A stretch of DNA of 64,000 nt from Nannocystis sp. (lineage in GTDB: Bacteria; Myxococcota_A; Polyangia; Nannocystales; Nannocystaceae): assembly GCA_016712315.1 (NCBI GenBank), contig JADJRG010000029.1, forward strand, positions 124,001 to 188,000. The letters are read 5' to 3'. This document shows positions 47,296 through 55,352 of the stretch, piece after piece (positions within the stretch are counted from its first letter, which is position 1; each line of letters begins with the position of its first letter). The notes beneath the pieces were generated by a model, which was given only the letters and a program-made list of their open reading frames with translations, was not told the origin of the DNA and did not search any database. A program made the translations under genes and the position numbers.

Positions 47296-49431
47296 ATGAA
47301 CGCGCCTGTGCGGGCCGGTAAGCCTTACCCGCTGGGGGCGATCTACGACGGGCTCGGGGTGAATTTCGCGGTGTTCGCCGGCGGGGCGACGCGGGTCGAG
47401 GTGTGCCTCTTTGATGAGCCGGGGGCGGCGCGAGCGACGGCGGTGTTCGACCTGCCAGGGCGCAGCGATGGGGTCTTCTATGGGTACGCGCCGGGGCTGC
47501 GGCCTGGGCAGCTCTACGGGCTGCGGGCGCACGGGGCCTACGATCCGTCGAGCGGCCGCCGCTACAACCCGCACAAGCTGCTGGTGGATCCGTACGCGCG
47601 GGCGATCTGCGGGCAGGTGAACTACGACGCGCCGGTGTGGAGCTACGCGCCGGGGAATGAGGCGGGGGATCTGGTCTTTGACGGTCGTGATGACGCGTGG
47701 GGGGTGCCGAAGGGGGTGGTGGTCGACAACGTGTTCGACTGGGAGGGGGACACGCGGCCCGAGACGCCGTGGCGCGAGACGGTGATCTATGAGGCGCACG
47801 TGAAGGGGCTGACGATGCAGCACCCAGAGGTGCCGCCGGCGCTGCGTGGGACGTACGCAGGGCTGGGATCGCCGCCGCTGATCGCGTACCTGAAGGATCT
47901 GGGGGTGACGGCGATCGAGCTGCTGCCGATCCATGAGATCGCCGACGAGCACGCGCTGGCGCGCCGCGGGCTGCGGAATTTCTGGGGGTACAGCACGCTG
48001 GGGTACTTCGCGCCGGCGGCCCGCTACGCGGCGAGCGGGGGCCGCGGGGAGCAGGTGGGCGAGTTCCGGCAGATGGTGAAGGCGATGCACCGCGCGGGGA
48101 TCGAGGTGATCTTGGACGTGGTCTACAACCACACGTGCGAGGGCAACCACCTCGGGCCGACGCTGAGCCTGCGGGGCCTCGATAACGCGGCGTACTACCG
48201 CTTGGTGCCCGGGTACCCGCGCTTCTACTTGGACACGACCGGCTGCGGGAATTCGCTGGACGTCGGGCACCCGCCGGCGCTGCGGCTGGTGATGGACAGC
48301 CTGCGCTACTGGGTGAGCGAGATGCACGTGGACGGGTTTCGCTTCGATCTGGCGCCGACGATGGCGCGCGATCGGGGGGAGTTTGATCGGCACAGCCGCT
48401 TCTTGACGGCGGTGCACCAAGACCCGCTGCTGTCGCAGGTGAAGCTGTGCGCGGAGCCTTGGGACGTCGGACCCGGGGGGTATCGCGTGGGGGGCTTCCC
48501 AGCGCCGTGGACGGAGTGGAACGGGCGCTATCGGGACTGCGTGCGCCGCTTCTGGCGAGGCGATGAGGGGCAGGCGGCGGAGCTGGGGTATCGGCTCTCA
48601 GGATCTTCGGATCTGTTCGGCGGGCGACGGCCGCAGGCGAGCGTGAATTTCGTGACGTGCCACGATGGCTTCACGCTGCGCGACCTGGTGTCGTACTCGC
48701 GCAAGCACAACCTGGCGAACGGCGAGGAGAACCGCGACGGCTCGGATCACGAGCACAGCCACAACTACGGGGTCGAGGGGTCGACGGAGGATCGGGCGAT
48801 CGCGGGGCTGCGGGCGCGGCAGCAGCGGAACCTGTTGGCGACGCTGATCTTGTCGCAAGGGGTGCCGATGCTGCTGGCGGGCGACGAGCGCGGGCGGACG
48901 CAGGGCGGCAACAACAACGCGTACTGCCAAGACAACGAGATCTCGTGGGTGGACTGGCAGATGAGCGCGGAGGGGGCGTCGTTGTTCGGCTGGGTGCGGC
49001 GGCTGCTGGCGCTGCGGCGCGCTCACCCGGCGCTGGCGCGGGTGGGCTTCTTCGCGGGGACGCAGCCGCCAGGCGGGGCGCTGAAGGACGTGATGTGGCT
49101 GCGACCCGACGGCCGCGAGATGAGCGCGGCGGACTGGAACCTGCCGTACACGCGGGCGCTGGGGATGCTGATCAGCGGCGACGCGGTGGCCGGGGACGCG
49201 GCCGGCGATACGCTGCTGCTGCTGATCAACGGCAGCTTCGGGGCGATCTGCTTCACGCTGCCGCACCTGCCAGGAGGGCCGGTGCGCTGGCAGATCTTGC
49301 TCGACTCGCGCGATCCCGAGGGCGGGGAGCGGTGGCTGCCGGCGAGCGATCGTGGGCACGAGCTGGGGGAGCGATCGCTGGTGCTGATGCGGATGTGCCC
49401 GCTGCTGGCGCCAGATGAGGTGGCGCGGTGA
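47296..49431 (+). CDS. glgX: Glycogen debranching enzyme (GH13, GlgX type)
   Basis: The protein has 711 residues from the ATG at 47296. An N-terminal CBM48-type domain (LGAIYDGLGVNFAVFAGGATRVEVCLFD) precedes a GH13 barrel. Catalytic landmarks are VVYNHTCEGNH, the nucleophile in DGFRFDLAPTM (about Asp350), the acid in LCAEPWDVGPGGY and CHDGFTLRDLV. The inserts TTGCGNSLDVGHPP and LANGEENRDGSDHEHSHNYG are typical of GlgX/TreX. The enzyme cleaves alpha-1,6 branches of phosphorylase-trimmed glycogen. TAGCTT 7 bases upstream supports this start over longer in-frame ones. glgB begins 113 bases downstream, and malQ is divergent. Confidence 0.95.
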   Translation: MNAPVRAGKPYPLGAIYDGLGVNFAVFAGGATRVEVCLFDEPGAARATAVFDLPGRSDGVFYGYAPGLRPGQLYGLRAHGAYDPSSGRRYNPHKLLVDPYARAICGQVNYDAPVWSYAPGNEAGDLVFDGRDDAWGVPKGVVVDNVFDWEGDTRPETPWRETVIYEAHVKGLTMQHPEVPPALRGTYAGLGSPPLIAYLKDLGVTAIELLPIHEIADEHALARRGLRNFWGYSTLGYFAPAARYAASGGRGEQVGEFRQMVKAMHRAGIEVILDVVYNHTCEGNHLGPTLSLRGLDNAAYYRLVPGYPRFYLDTTGCGNSLDVGHPPALRLVMDSLRYWVSEMHVDGFRFDLAPTMARDRGEFDRHSRFLTAVHQDPLLSQVKLCAEPWDVGPGGYRVGGFPAPWTEWNGRYRDCVRRFWRGDEGQAAELGYRLSGSSDLFGGRRPQASVNFVTCHDGFTLRDLVSYSRKHNLANGEENRDGSDHEHSHNYGVEGSTEDRAIAGLRARQQRNLLATLILSQGVPMLLAGDERGRTQGGNNNAYCQDNEISWVDWQMSAEGASLFGWVRRLLALRRAHPALARVGFFAGTQPPGGALKDVMWLRPDGREMSAADWNLPYTRALGMLISGDAVAGDAAGDTLLLLINGSFGAICFTLPHLPGGPVRWQILLDSRDPEGGERWLPASDRGHELGERSLVLMRMCPLLAPDEVAR

Positions 49432-49544
49432 GCCGGCGCGGGGCGGCGCGGGCGCGGGCGCGCGCGCGCGCGGCGGAGCGGGCGCGCGAGGCGAGGGCGG
49501 TGCATAGCGACGTCGGCGCGGCGAGGCCGCGCGAGGAGGCCGTG

Positions 49545-51521
49545 ATGTCGGACCAGACAGGTACTTTGGAGCAGGTGGATGCGGCGCGGGCGGCGGGCTC
49601 GCCGCTGAGCGACGCGGATCTTTTTCTGTTCAATGAGGGCACGCACCTGGCGATCTACGATCGGCTGGGGGCGCAGGTGAGCGGCGATCCGGCGCGCCCT
49701 GGCGTGCACTTCGCGGTGTGGGCGCCGAACGCGGCGCGGGTGTCGGTGATCGGCGAGTTCAATCATTGGGACGCGATGGCGCACCCGCTGCACCGACGCG
49801 GGGCCTCCGGGGTGTGGGCGGGCTTCGTGCCGGAGGCGCGGCGAGGGGAACTCTATAAGTATCGGATCCAGAGCTTGTTCTCGGCGGAGGTGCTGGAGAA
49901 GGCGGATCCGGTGGGGCTGCGGCAGGAGCTGCCGCCAGCGACGGCCTCGCAGGTGTGGTCGCTGGACGGCCATCGCTGGCGCGACGCGGCGTGGATGGCC
50001 GGGCGGGCGGCGAAGCAGGCGAAGGATCAGCCGATCAGCGTGTACGAGGTGCACCTGGGCTCGTGGATGCGGATCGCCGAGGAGGGGGGGCGGTGGTTGA
50101 CGTACCGCGAGCTCGCGCCGCGGCTGGCGGCGTATGTGAAGGAGATGGGCTTCACGCATGTCGAGCTGATGCCGCTCGCGGAGCACCCGTTCTATGGATC
50201 GTGGGGGTATCAGGGGACGGGGTACTTCGCGGCGACGGCCCGCTACGGGGCGCCCGAGGAGCTGATGTTCTTGATCGATGAGCTGCACTGCGCGGGGATC
50301 GGGGTGATCCTGGACTGGGTGCCGGCGCACTTCCCCAACGACGCGCACGGGCTGGCGCGCTTCGACGGCACGCACTTGTATGAGCACGAGGATCCGCGGC
50401 GAGGGGTGCACCCGGACTGGAACACGCTGATCTTTAACTACGAGCGGCTCGAGGTGCGCTCGTTCTTGTTGTCCTCGGCGATGATCTGGCTCGACAAATT
50501 CCACGTGGACGGGCTGCGGGTCGACGCCGTCGCGTCGATGCTCTACTTGGACTACTCGCGGCGCGAGGGCCAGTGGGTGCCGAACCACGCGGGCGGGCGC
50601 GAGAATTTGGGCGCGATGGAGCTGCTTCAGCGGCTGAACTCAGCGGTGGCGGAGCGGTTCCCGGGGGTGCACGTGATCGCGGAGGAGTCGACTGCGTGGC
50701 CGCTGGTGTCGCGGCCGGTCGCCGACGGCGGCCTCGGCTTCGCGATGAAGTGGGACATGGGGTGGATGCACGACACGCTGCGCTACCTGGCCCGCGATCC
50801 GCTGTTTCGCAAGCATCACCACCAAGAGATCAATTTTCGGATGATGTACGCGTACGCGGAGGACTTCATGCTGCCGCTGTCGCACGACGAGGTGGTGCAC
50901 GGCAAAGGATCGCTGCTGCGGAAGATGTGCGGCGATCGGTGGCAGCAGCTCGCGCACCTGCGGCTGCTCTACGCGTACATGATGGGCATGCCAGGGAAGA
51001 AGCTGCTGTTCATGGGCGGCGAGCTGGCGCAGGAGCGGGAGTGGGACCACGAGGGATCCTTGGACTGGGCGCTGCTCGAGCGGCCAGAGCACCGCGGGAT
51101 CCAGGCGTGGGTGGCGGCGCTGAACCAGCTCTATACGCGCAGCCCCGCGCTGTACCAGTTGGACTTCGATCCGCGCGGGTTTTGTTGGGTGGACGCGGAC
51201 GACGCGGCGCACAGCGTGGCCTCGTTCGTCCGTCTCGCGGCCGCGGGGGCGCCGATCCTGGTGGTGCTGAATTTCACGCCGGTGCCGCGCCCTGGCTACG
51301 TGATCGGGGCGCCTTGCGCGGGGGCGTGGGAGGTGGCGCTGTCGAGCGATCAGGGGATCTTCGGCGGGACAGGCGCGGTGGACGCGGGCGCGGTGATGAC
51401 GGCGCAGACGGGCCCGCTGAAGGGCATGCCGGCGCAGATCGTCGTGGATCTGCCGCCGCTGGGGGCGATCTTCCTGCGTGGACCCGAGGCGGGTTGGGAG
51501 GGGTGTGTGTCGACGGGGTGA
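49545..51521 (+). CDS. glgB: 1,4-alpha-glucan branching enzyme (GH13, GlgB)
   Basis: GlgB makes alpha-1,6 branches in glycogen. The protein has 658 residues from the ATG at 49545. Landmarks are a CBM48 domain (GVHFAVWAPNAARVSVIGEFNHWD), SVYEVHLGSWMR, ELMPLAEHPFYGSWGYQGTGYFA, VPAHFPNDAHGL, the nucleophile in DGLRVDAVASMLYLDYSR (about Asp327), the acid in VIAEESTAWP and LPLSHDEVVHGKGSLL. The ATG follows GAGGAGG by 5 bases. A GTG at 49428 would overlap glgX by 4 bases but adds a pure Arg/Ala low-complexity stretch that is probably non-coding. The enzyme is shorter than the two-CBM48 E. coli type. The esterase gene follows after 3 bases. Confidence 0.96.
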   Translation: MSDQTGTLEQVDAARAAGSPLSDADLFLFNEGTHLAIYDRLGAQVSGDPARPGVHFAVWAPNAARVSVIGEFNHWDAMAHPLHRRGASGVWAGFVPEARRGELYKYRIQSLFSAEVLEKADPVGLRQELPPATASQVWSLDGHRWRDAAWMAGRAAKQAKDQPISVYEVHLGSWMRIAEEGGRWLTYRELAPRLAAYVKEMGFTHVELMPLAEHPFYGSWGYQGTGYFAATARYGAPEELMFLIDELHCAGIGVILDWVPAHFPNDAHGLARFDGTHLYEHEDPRRGVHPDWNTLIFNYERLEVRSFLLSSAMIWLDKFHVDGLRVDAVASMLYLDYSRREGQWVPNHAGGRENLGAMELLQRLNSAVAERFPGVHVIAEESTAWPLVSRPVADGGLGFAMKWDMGWMHDTLRYLARDPLFRKHHHQEINFRMMYAYAEDFMLPLSHDEVVHGKGSLLRKMCGDRWQQLAHLRLLYAYMMGMPGKKLLFMGGELAQEREWDHEGSLDWALLERPEHRGIQAWVAALNQLYTRSPALYQLDFDPRGFCWVDADDAAHSVASFVRLAAAGAPILVVLNFTPVPRPGYVIGAPCAGAWEVALSSDQGIFGGTGAVDAGAVMTAQTGPLKGMPAQIVVDLPPLGAIFLRGPEAGWEGCVSTG

Positions 51522-51524
51522 GGG

Positions 51525-52952
51525 ATGCGCGATACCGTCCGCGCCGTGCGACGATCGTCGATGCTCCGCGCCTCTGGCCGCCTCCCTCGATCGAGGCTGG
51601 CGCTTTTTTTGTTCGTCTTGCTCTCGGGACAGGTCGGGTGCGGCGGCGACTCGGGGGGCGCGAGCGCGAGCGAGGCGGGGAGCAGCGAGGCGAGCGCGAG
51701 CTCGACCGGCTCGACGAGCGACGCGAGCGACGCGTCGACGACGGCCGCGACGACGAGCGCGGACACGGGCGAGAGCGAGGGCGAGTCGACGAGCGGCGGG
51801 CCGATCCTCTCGGAGGACGAGCTGCTGCTGCGCCAGGCGATCGCGGGCGAGGTGGATCCGGCGGAGGCGCTGGCGACGGTGGCGGATCGCGGGGGGCTGC
51901 CGGTGCTCACCTCGACGGGAGGGTTCTTGTTCGCGTGCCTCTGCGGCGACGGAGCGTGGCAGACGGTGGGGGATCATAACGGCTGGAGCGGGGGCGCGAT
52001 GACGCTCTCAGGAGCGCTGTGGTGGGCGGAGCAGGCGATCGCGACGCCGGAGGAGAGCAAGTACAAATTCTTCGACGGCGAGGCGCTGTACCAGGCGGAC
52101 CCGTGGGCGCGCCGCTACGGCTATGACGACTTCGGCGAGTTCTCGCTGGTGCGCTCGACGGCGCCGCATCGCGAGCGCTGGTATGGGATCAGCGGGGAGG
52201 GGCTCGCGCCGCGGAGCTTGTACGTGTGGGTGCCGGGGCCAGGCGCGCCGTCACGCGCCCTCTTCGCGCACGACGGTCAGAACCTGTTCGGGGTCGCGGG
52301 CATGACGTGGAAGCTGCACGAGATGGCGCCGCCAGGGCTGCTGATCGTCGGGATCGCGAACACGGGGAGCGACCGGATCGACGAGTACACGCACACCACG
52401 GACGTGATCAACGGGGTGACGATGGGCGGGAAGGGGGACGCGTACGCGGCGCTGGTGGAGGAGACGATCCGGCCGAAGATCGAGGCGGCGTACGGCGCCG
52501 CGCCGACGGTGGGGTTGTTGGGATCGTCGCTGGGGGGGCTGATCTCGCTGCACATCGCGGACCTGTACCCGGAGCGCTACGACATGGTGATCAGCATGTC
52601 AGCGACGCTTGGTTGGGGATCACGAGCGCTGAACAACCCGACGATGATCGAGATCTACGAGGCGAAGGGGCGGCGACCGTTCGCGATCTACCTCGACTCA
52701 GGCGGCGGCGACGGGGGCATGGCGTGCGTCGACGCCGACATGGACGGGATCAAGGACGACAACCCGGCGGCGTCCGACAACTACTGCGAGAACGTGCAGA
52801 TGCGCGACACGCTGGCGGCGATCGGCCACGAGTTCGGGGTCGACCTGTGGCACTGGTTTATGCCAGACGCGGCGCACAACGAGGGCGCGTGGGGCGAACG
52901 GATGGAGCTGCCGCTGTCGTTGTTTATGGGGCTGCCAGGCCCGACGCCGTGA
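51525..52952 (+). CDS. Esterase-family lipoprotein with N-terminal CBM48-like domain
   Basis: The protein has 475 residues. A basic n-region and a hydrophobic segment (LALFLFVLLSGQVGC) end in a lipobox near residue 40, followed by GGDSGG and a Ser/Ala/Thr linker to about 90. A CBM48-like E-set domain (about 125-200: TVGDHNGWSGGAMTL ... KYKFFDGEALYQADPWARRYGYDDFGEF) precedes an esterase-D-like alpha/beta hydrolase. The nucleophile is in LLGSSLGGLISLH, and the His is probably in DAAHNEGAWGER. The domain order resembles Fes-type enterobactin esterases. Placed after glgB in a glucan gene cluster, it may act on acylated glycans or on siderophore esters; context does not decide. Its stop abuts the convergent rubredoxin stop. 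Confidence 0.86.
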   Translation: MRDTVRAVRRSSMLRASGRLPRSRLALFLFVLLSGQVGCGGDSGGASASEAGSSEASASSTGSTSDASDASTTAATTSADTGESEGESTSGGPILSEDELLLRQAIAGEVDPAEALATVADRGGLPVLTSTGGFLFACLCGDGAWQTVGDHNGWSGGAMTLSGALWWAEQAIATPEESKYKFFDGEALYQADPWARRYGYDDFGEFSLVRSTAPHRERWYGISGEGLAPRSLYVWVPGPGAPSRALFAHDGQNLFGVAGMTWKLHEMAPPGLLIVGIANTGSDRIDEYTHTTDVINGVTMGGKGDAYAALVEETIRPKIEAAYGAAPTVGLLGSSLGGLISLHIADLYPERYDMVISMSATLGWGSRALNNPTMIEIYEAKGRRPFAIYLDSGGGDGGMACVDADMDGIKDDNPAASDNYCENVQMRDTLAAIGHEFGVDLWHWFMPDAAHNEGAWGERMELPLSLFMGLPGPTP

Positions 52953-53114
52953 TCATTCGTACGGCTCGAAGTCCTCTTTGGTGGCGCCGCAGTCGGGGCA
53001 GCACCAATCGGCTGGGATGTCCTCGAAGGCGGTGCCGGGGGGGATGCCGGCGTCAGGATCGCCTTCGGCGGGGTCGTAGACGTAGGAGCAGACGGTGCAG
53101 CGGTATTTCTTCAT
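52953..53114 (-). CDS. Rubredoxin
   Basis: A 53-residue gene too short for many gene finders. The ATG at 53114 starts MKKYRCTVCSYVYDPAEGDP; then DAGIPPGTAFEDIPADW and CCPDCGATKEDFEPYE, and TGA at 52955-52953. The two pairs CTVC and CPDC bind one iron through four sulfurs, and the Tyr, Trp and Phe core positions of rubredoxins are all present. Rubredoxins carry single electrons to oxidases, reductases or alkane hydroxylases. No partner enzyme gene is adjacent. Its stop directly abuts the convergent esterase stop. It is on the same strand as the GH13 lipoprotein gene upstream of it, but lies 44 bases after that gene's stop and has no obvious link to its function. Confidence 0.96.
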   Translation of the reverse strand: MKKYRCTVCSYVYDPAEGDPDAGIPPGTAFEDIPADWCCPDCGATKEDFEPYE

Positions 53115-53158
53115 CGGGGGCCTACAGGGAGGAGAGCGCAGCGGGGAGCTTCGGTCAA

Positions 53159-55216
53159 TCAGGGGGCGGCCTTGAGCTCGAGCACCCGCGCTTGCGAGGG
53201 CTTGAGCTCGATCTGGACGCCGGAGCTGGTGAGCTTGGCGACGTCGGCGGTGATGATCGTGTCAGGGTCGAGGCGGTCACGCATGGTGATGGTCGTCGCG
53301 CCGTCGAGGCCGACGGTGTCGAGCGCCTGCTGAGGGACGATGACGAAGGCCTTGTAGGTGTTCTCAGGGTTGAGGTTGGCGAGGACCATGAGGACGTGGC
53401 TGCCGTCCTCGGTGTAGCGGAGGAAGGTGTAGCACCAGCGGCCGAGCGAGCAGTAGGTGCTGCCGGCCTTGTTCGCCTCTTGCAGGCTGAGCAGCTCGCC
53501 TTCGGCGATCGCGGGTAAGGTGGCGATCTCGAGGAGGCTGCGGTAGTAGGCGCGCAGGGCGGTCTGGTTCTGGCTGAGGTCGCCGCCGTCATAATTGTTG
53601 CCGTTGACCCACTTGCGCAGCTCGGGCATCGACCAGTAGTCGAAGAGGGTGGTGCGGCCGTCGTCGCGGCCGTAGCCCTCGTCGCCGGCGCCAGGCTCGC
53701 CGACCTCTTGGCCGTTGTAGACGACGACGGGGCCGCGGGTGAGCAGGTAGAGGAGGGTGGCGGCGGGGCGGCCAGCGACGGCGCTGCCGAAGCCGGAGGC
53801 GGTGGGGTTGAGGCCGGTGACCTTGGGAGAGGCGATCCGGCGCTCGTCGTGGTGCTCGGCGTAGCGGACGAGCTGATCGCGGATCGCCTCGGTGTTGCTG
53901 AGGTGCACCGTGAGATCGTTGGCGTTGCCGCTGCAGCAGAGCACGCGCTTGACGATGTCGTAGGCCTTGGTGTCGTAGACGGCGTCGAAGCCGCTGGTGA
54001 GGAGCTCGGCGAAGCTGAAGCCGGGGACGGCCTCGGGGCCCTCGATCGCCTCGGCGATGAAGAGGGCGTCAGGGTCGCGGTTTCGCGCCTGCTCGATCTG
54101 CCATGTCCAATAAGACATGGGGATGTAGTGGGCGGAGTCGACGCGGAAGCCGTCGACGCCCTTCTGCTGCCAGTGCTTGAGGATGTCGTCCATCTTCTTC
54201 CAGGTCGGGTGGTCGGACGCGCCCTCGCCGGTCATGTCGATGAAGTTGTAGCCGTAGCTGAGCTTGAGGGTGTCGTACCAGTCGGTGATCGCTGGCGTCG
54301 GGGAGTTGACGTTGTTGCCGGTGGCCCGCGGTACGTCGCCGACGGGGCTGTCGTCGCCGTTCTCCGAGTCGAGGGTGCCGTCGGGCGTGCCGGGCGGCGT
54401 CCACCAGTCAGGCGTGGGCAGGGTGAGGACCTGATCGGGGGGCTCGACGAGGTAAAAGAGGCTGGTGGTGGGGGTGAAGAAGGCGGTCTTGGGCTCGCCG
54501 AGGCCGAAGTCGGTCTTGCCCTGCACGTTGGTGCGGTAGACGCGGGCGATGTGGTTGGGCACGAAGTCGAGGACGACCTTCATGCCGTTGGCGTGGATCC
54601 GGTCGACGAGGGCCTCGAACTCCGCCATGCGCTTGTCCGGCGACGAGGCGTAGTCGGGGCAGACGTCGTAGTAGTCGCGGATCGCGTAGTAGTTGCCCGC
54701 GAGCCCCTTGACCGCGTCGGGGTCGTCGGCGGGCTCACCCATGCCGTTGTCGGTGTTGGTGGCCTGCTGGAGGGCGCCGTGCAGCCAGATGTGGCTGAAG
54801 CCCATGCTGCGCAGCTCGGCGAGGGCGGTGTCGTCGATCTGCTCGAACTTGCCGACGCCGTTGGTCGTGCGGTCACCGTTCTTCTGGTTGGTCGTGTTGG
54901 TGTTGGAGAAGAGGCGGACGGTGAGCTGGTAGATCCGGGCCTTGGGCGCGTCGAGATCGGGCGGGATCTCGCCGGTGTCGGTGTCCGTGTCGGTGTCCGT
55001 GTCGGTGGTGCCGTCGGTGTCGGTGTCGGTCTCGGTGCCGGCGGTGGTGCTGCCGCTGGTCGAGGTGGTCGAGGTGGTCGCGGTCGGATCCTCGGTGGTC
55101 ATCGTCGCGGCGGTGGTCATGGTCGTCGAGACCGACTCGAAGCCGAGCGTGCCCTCCGCGCAGGCGGTGAGGAACGACGTTAGCGCGCAGAGTGTGACGA
55201 GCTGCCCCTTCGACAT
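53159..55216 (-). CDS. GH13 alpha-amylase-family lipoprotein
   Basis: The protein has 685 residues from the ATG at 55216. The lipobox SFLTAC near residue 19 is followed by AEGT and a Thr/Ser/Asp linker with many Asp-Thr repeats (to about 85). The GH13 barrel has HIWLHGALQQ, VVLDFVPNHIARVY, the nucleophile in GVDGFRVDSAHYIP (about 358), the acid in LFIAEAIEGPEAVPG and the third acidic residue in YAEHHDERR. The C-terminal 95 residues are a beta-sandwich typical of the family (LMVLANLNPENTYKAFVIVPQ). As a lipoprotein it probably hydrolyses starch or glycogen at the cell surface. It is on the same strand as a second GH13 lipoprotein 136 bases upstream. The exact specificity is unknown. Confidence 0.93.
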   Translation of the reverse strand: MSKGQLVTLCALTSFLTACAEGTLGFESVSTTMTTAATMTTEDPTATTSTTSTSGSTTAGTETDTDTDGTTDTDTDTDTDTGEIPPDLDAPKARIYQLTVRLFSNTNTTNQKNGDRTTNGVGKFEQIDDTALAELRSMGFSHIWLHGALQQATNTDNGMGEPADDPDAVKGLAGNYYAIRDYYDVCPDYASSPDKRMAEFEALVDRIHANGMKVVLDFVPNHIARVYRTNVQGKTDFGLGEPKTAFFTPTTSLFYLVEPPDQVLTLPTPDWWTPPGTPDGTLDSENGDDSPVGDVPRATGNNVNSPTPAITDWYDTLKLSYGYNFIDMTGEGASDHPTWKKMDDILKHWQQKGVDGFRVDSAHYIPMSYWTWQIEQARNRDPDALFIAEAIEGPEAVPGFSFAELLTSGFDAVYDTKAYDIVKRVLCCSGNANDLTVHLSNTEAIRDQLVRYAEHHDERRIASPKVTGLNPTASGFGSAVAGRPAATLLYLLTRGPVVVYNGQEVGEPGAGDEGYGRDDGRTTLFDYWSMPELRKWVNGNNYDGGDLSQNQTALRAYYRSLLEIATLPAIAEGELLSLQEANKAGSTYCSLGRWCYTFLRYTEDGSHVLMVLANLNPENTYKAFVIVPQQALDTVGLDGATTITMRDRLDPDTIITADVAKLTSSGVQIELKPSQARVLELKAAP

Positions 55217-55352
55217 CGACGTATCAACCCCTGGCCGCGGATCCGTCGCGGCCTCGTCGATGTTATGGGATCTCGAGGATCTGCGGCGCGCATCACCGGC
55301 GACAAAGTGGGCGAGCGCGGGCGCGCCGCTCGATTGCGAGGGTGATCGCGCG

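Noticed and set aside
49428..49544. Longer glgB start at GTG 49428, overlapping glgX by 4 bases.
   Set aside because: The extra 39 residues are Arg/Ala low complexity; ATG 49545 has a strong GAGGAGG site. The GTG start stays possible but unlikely.
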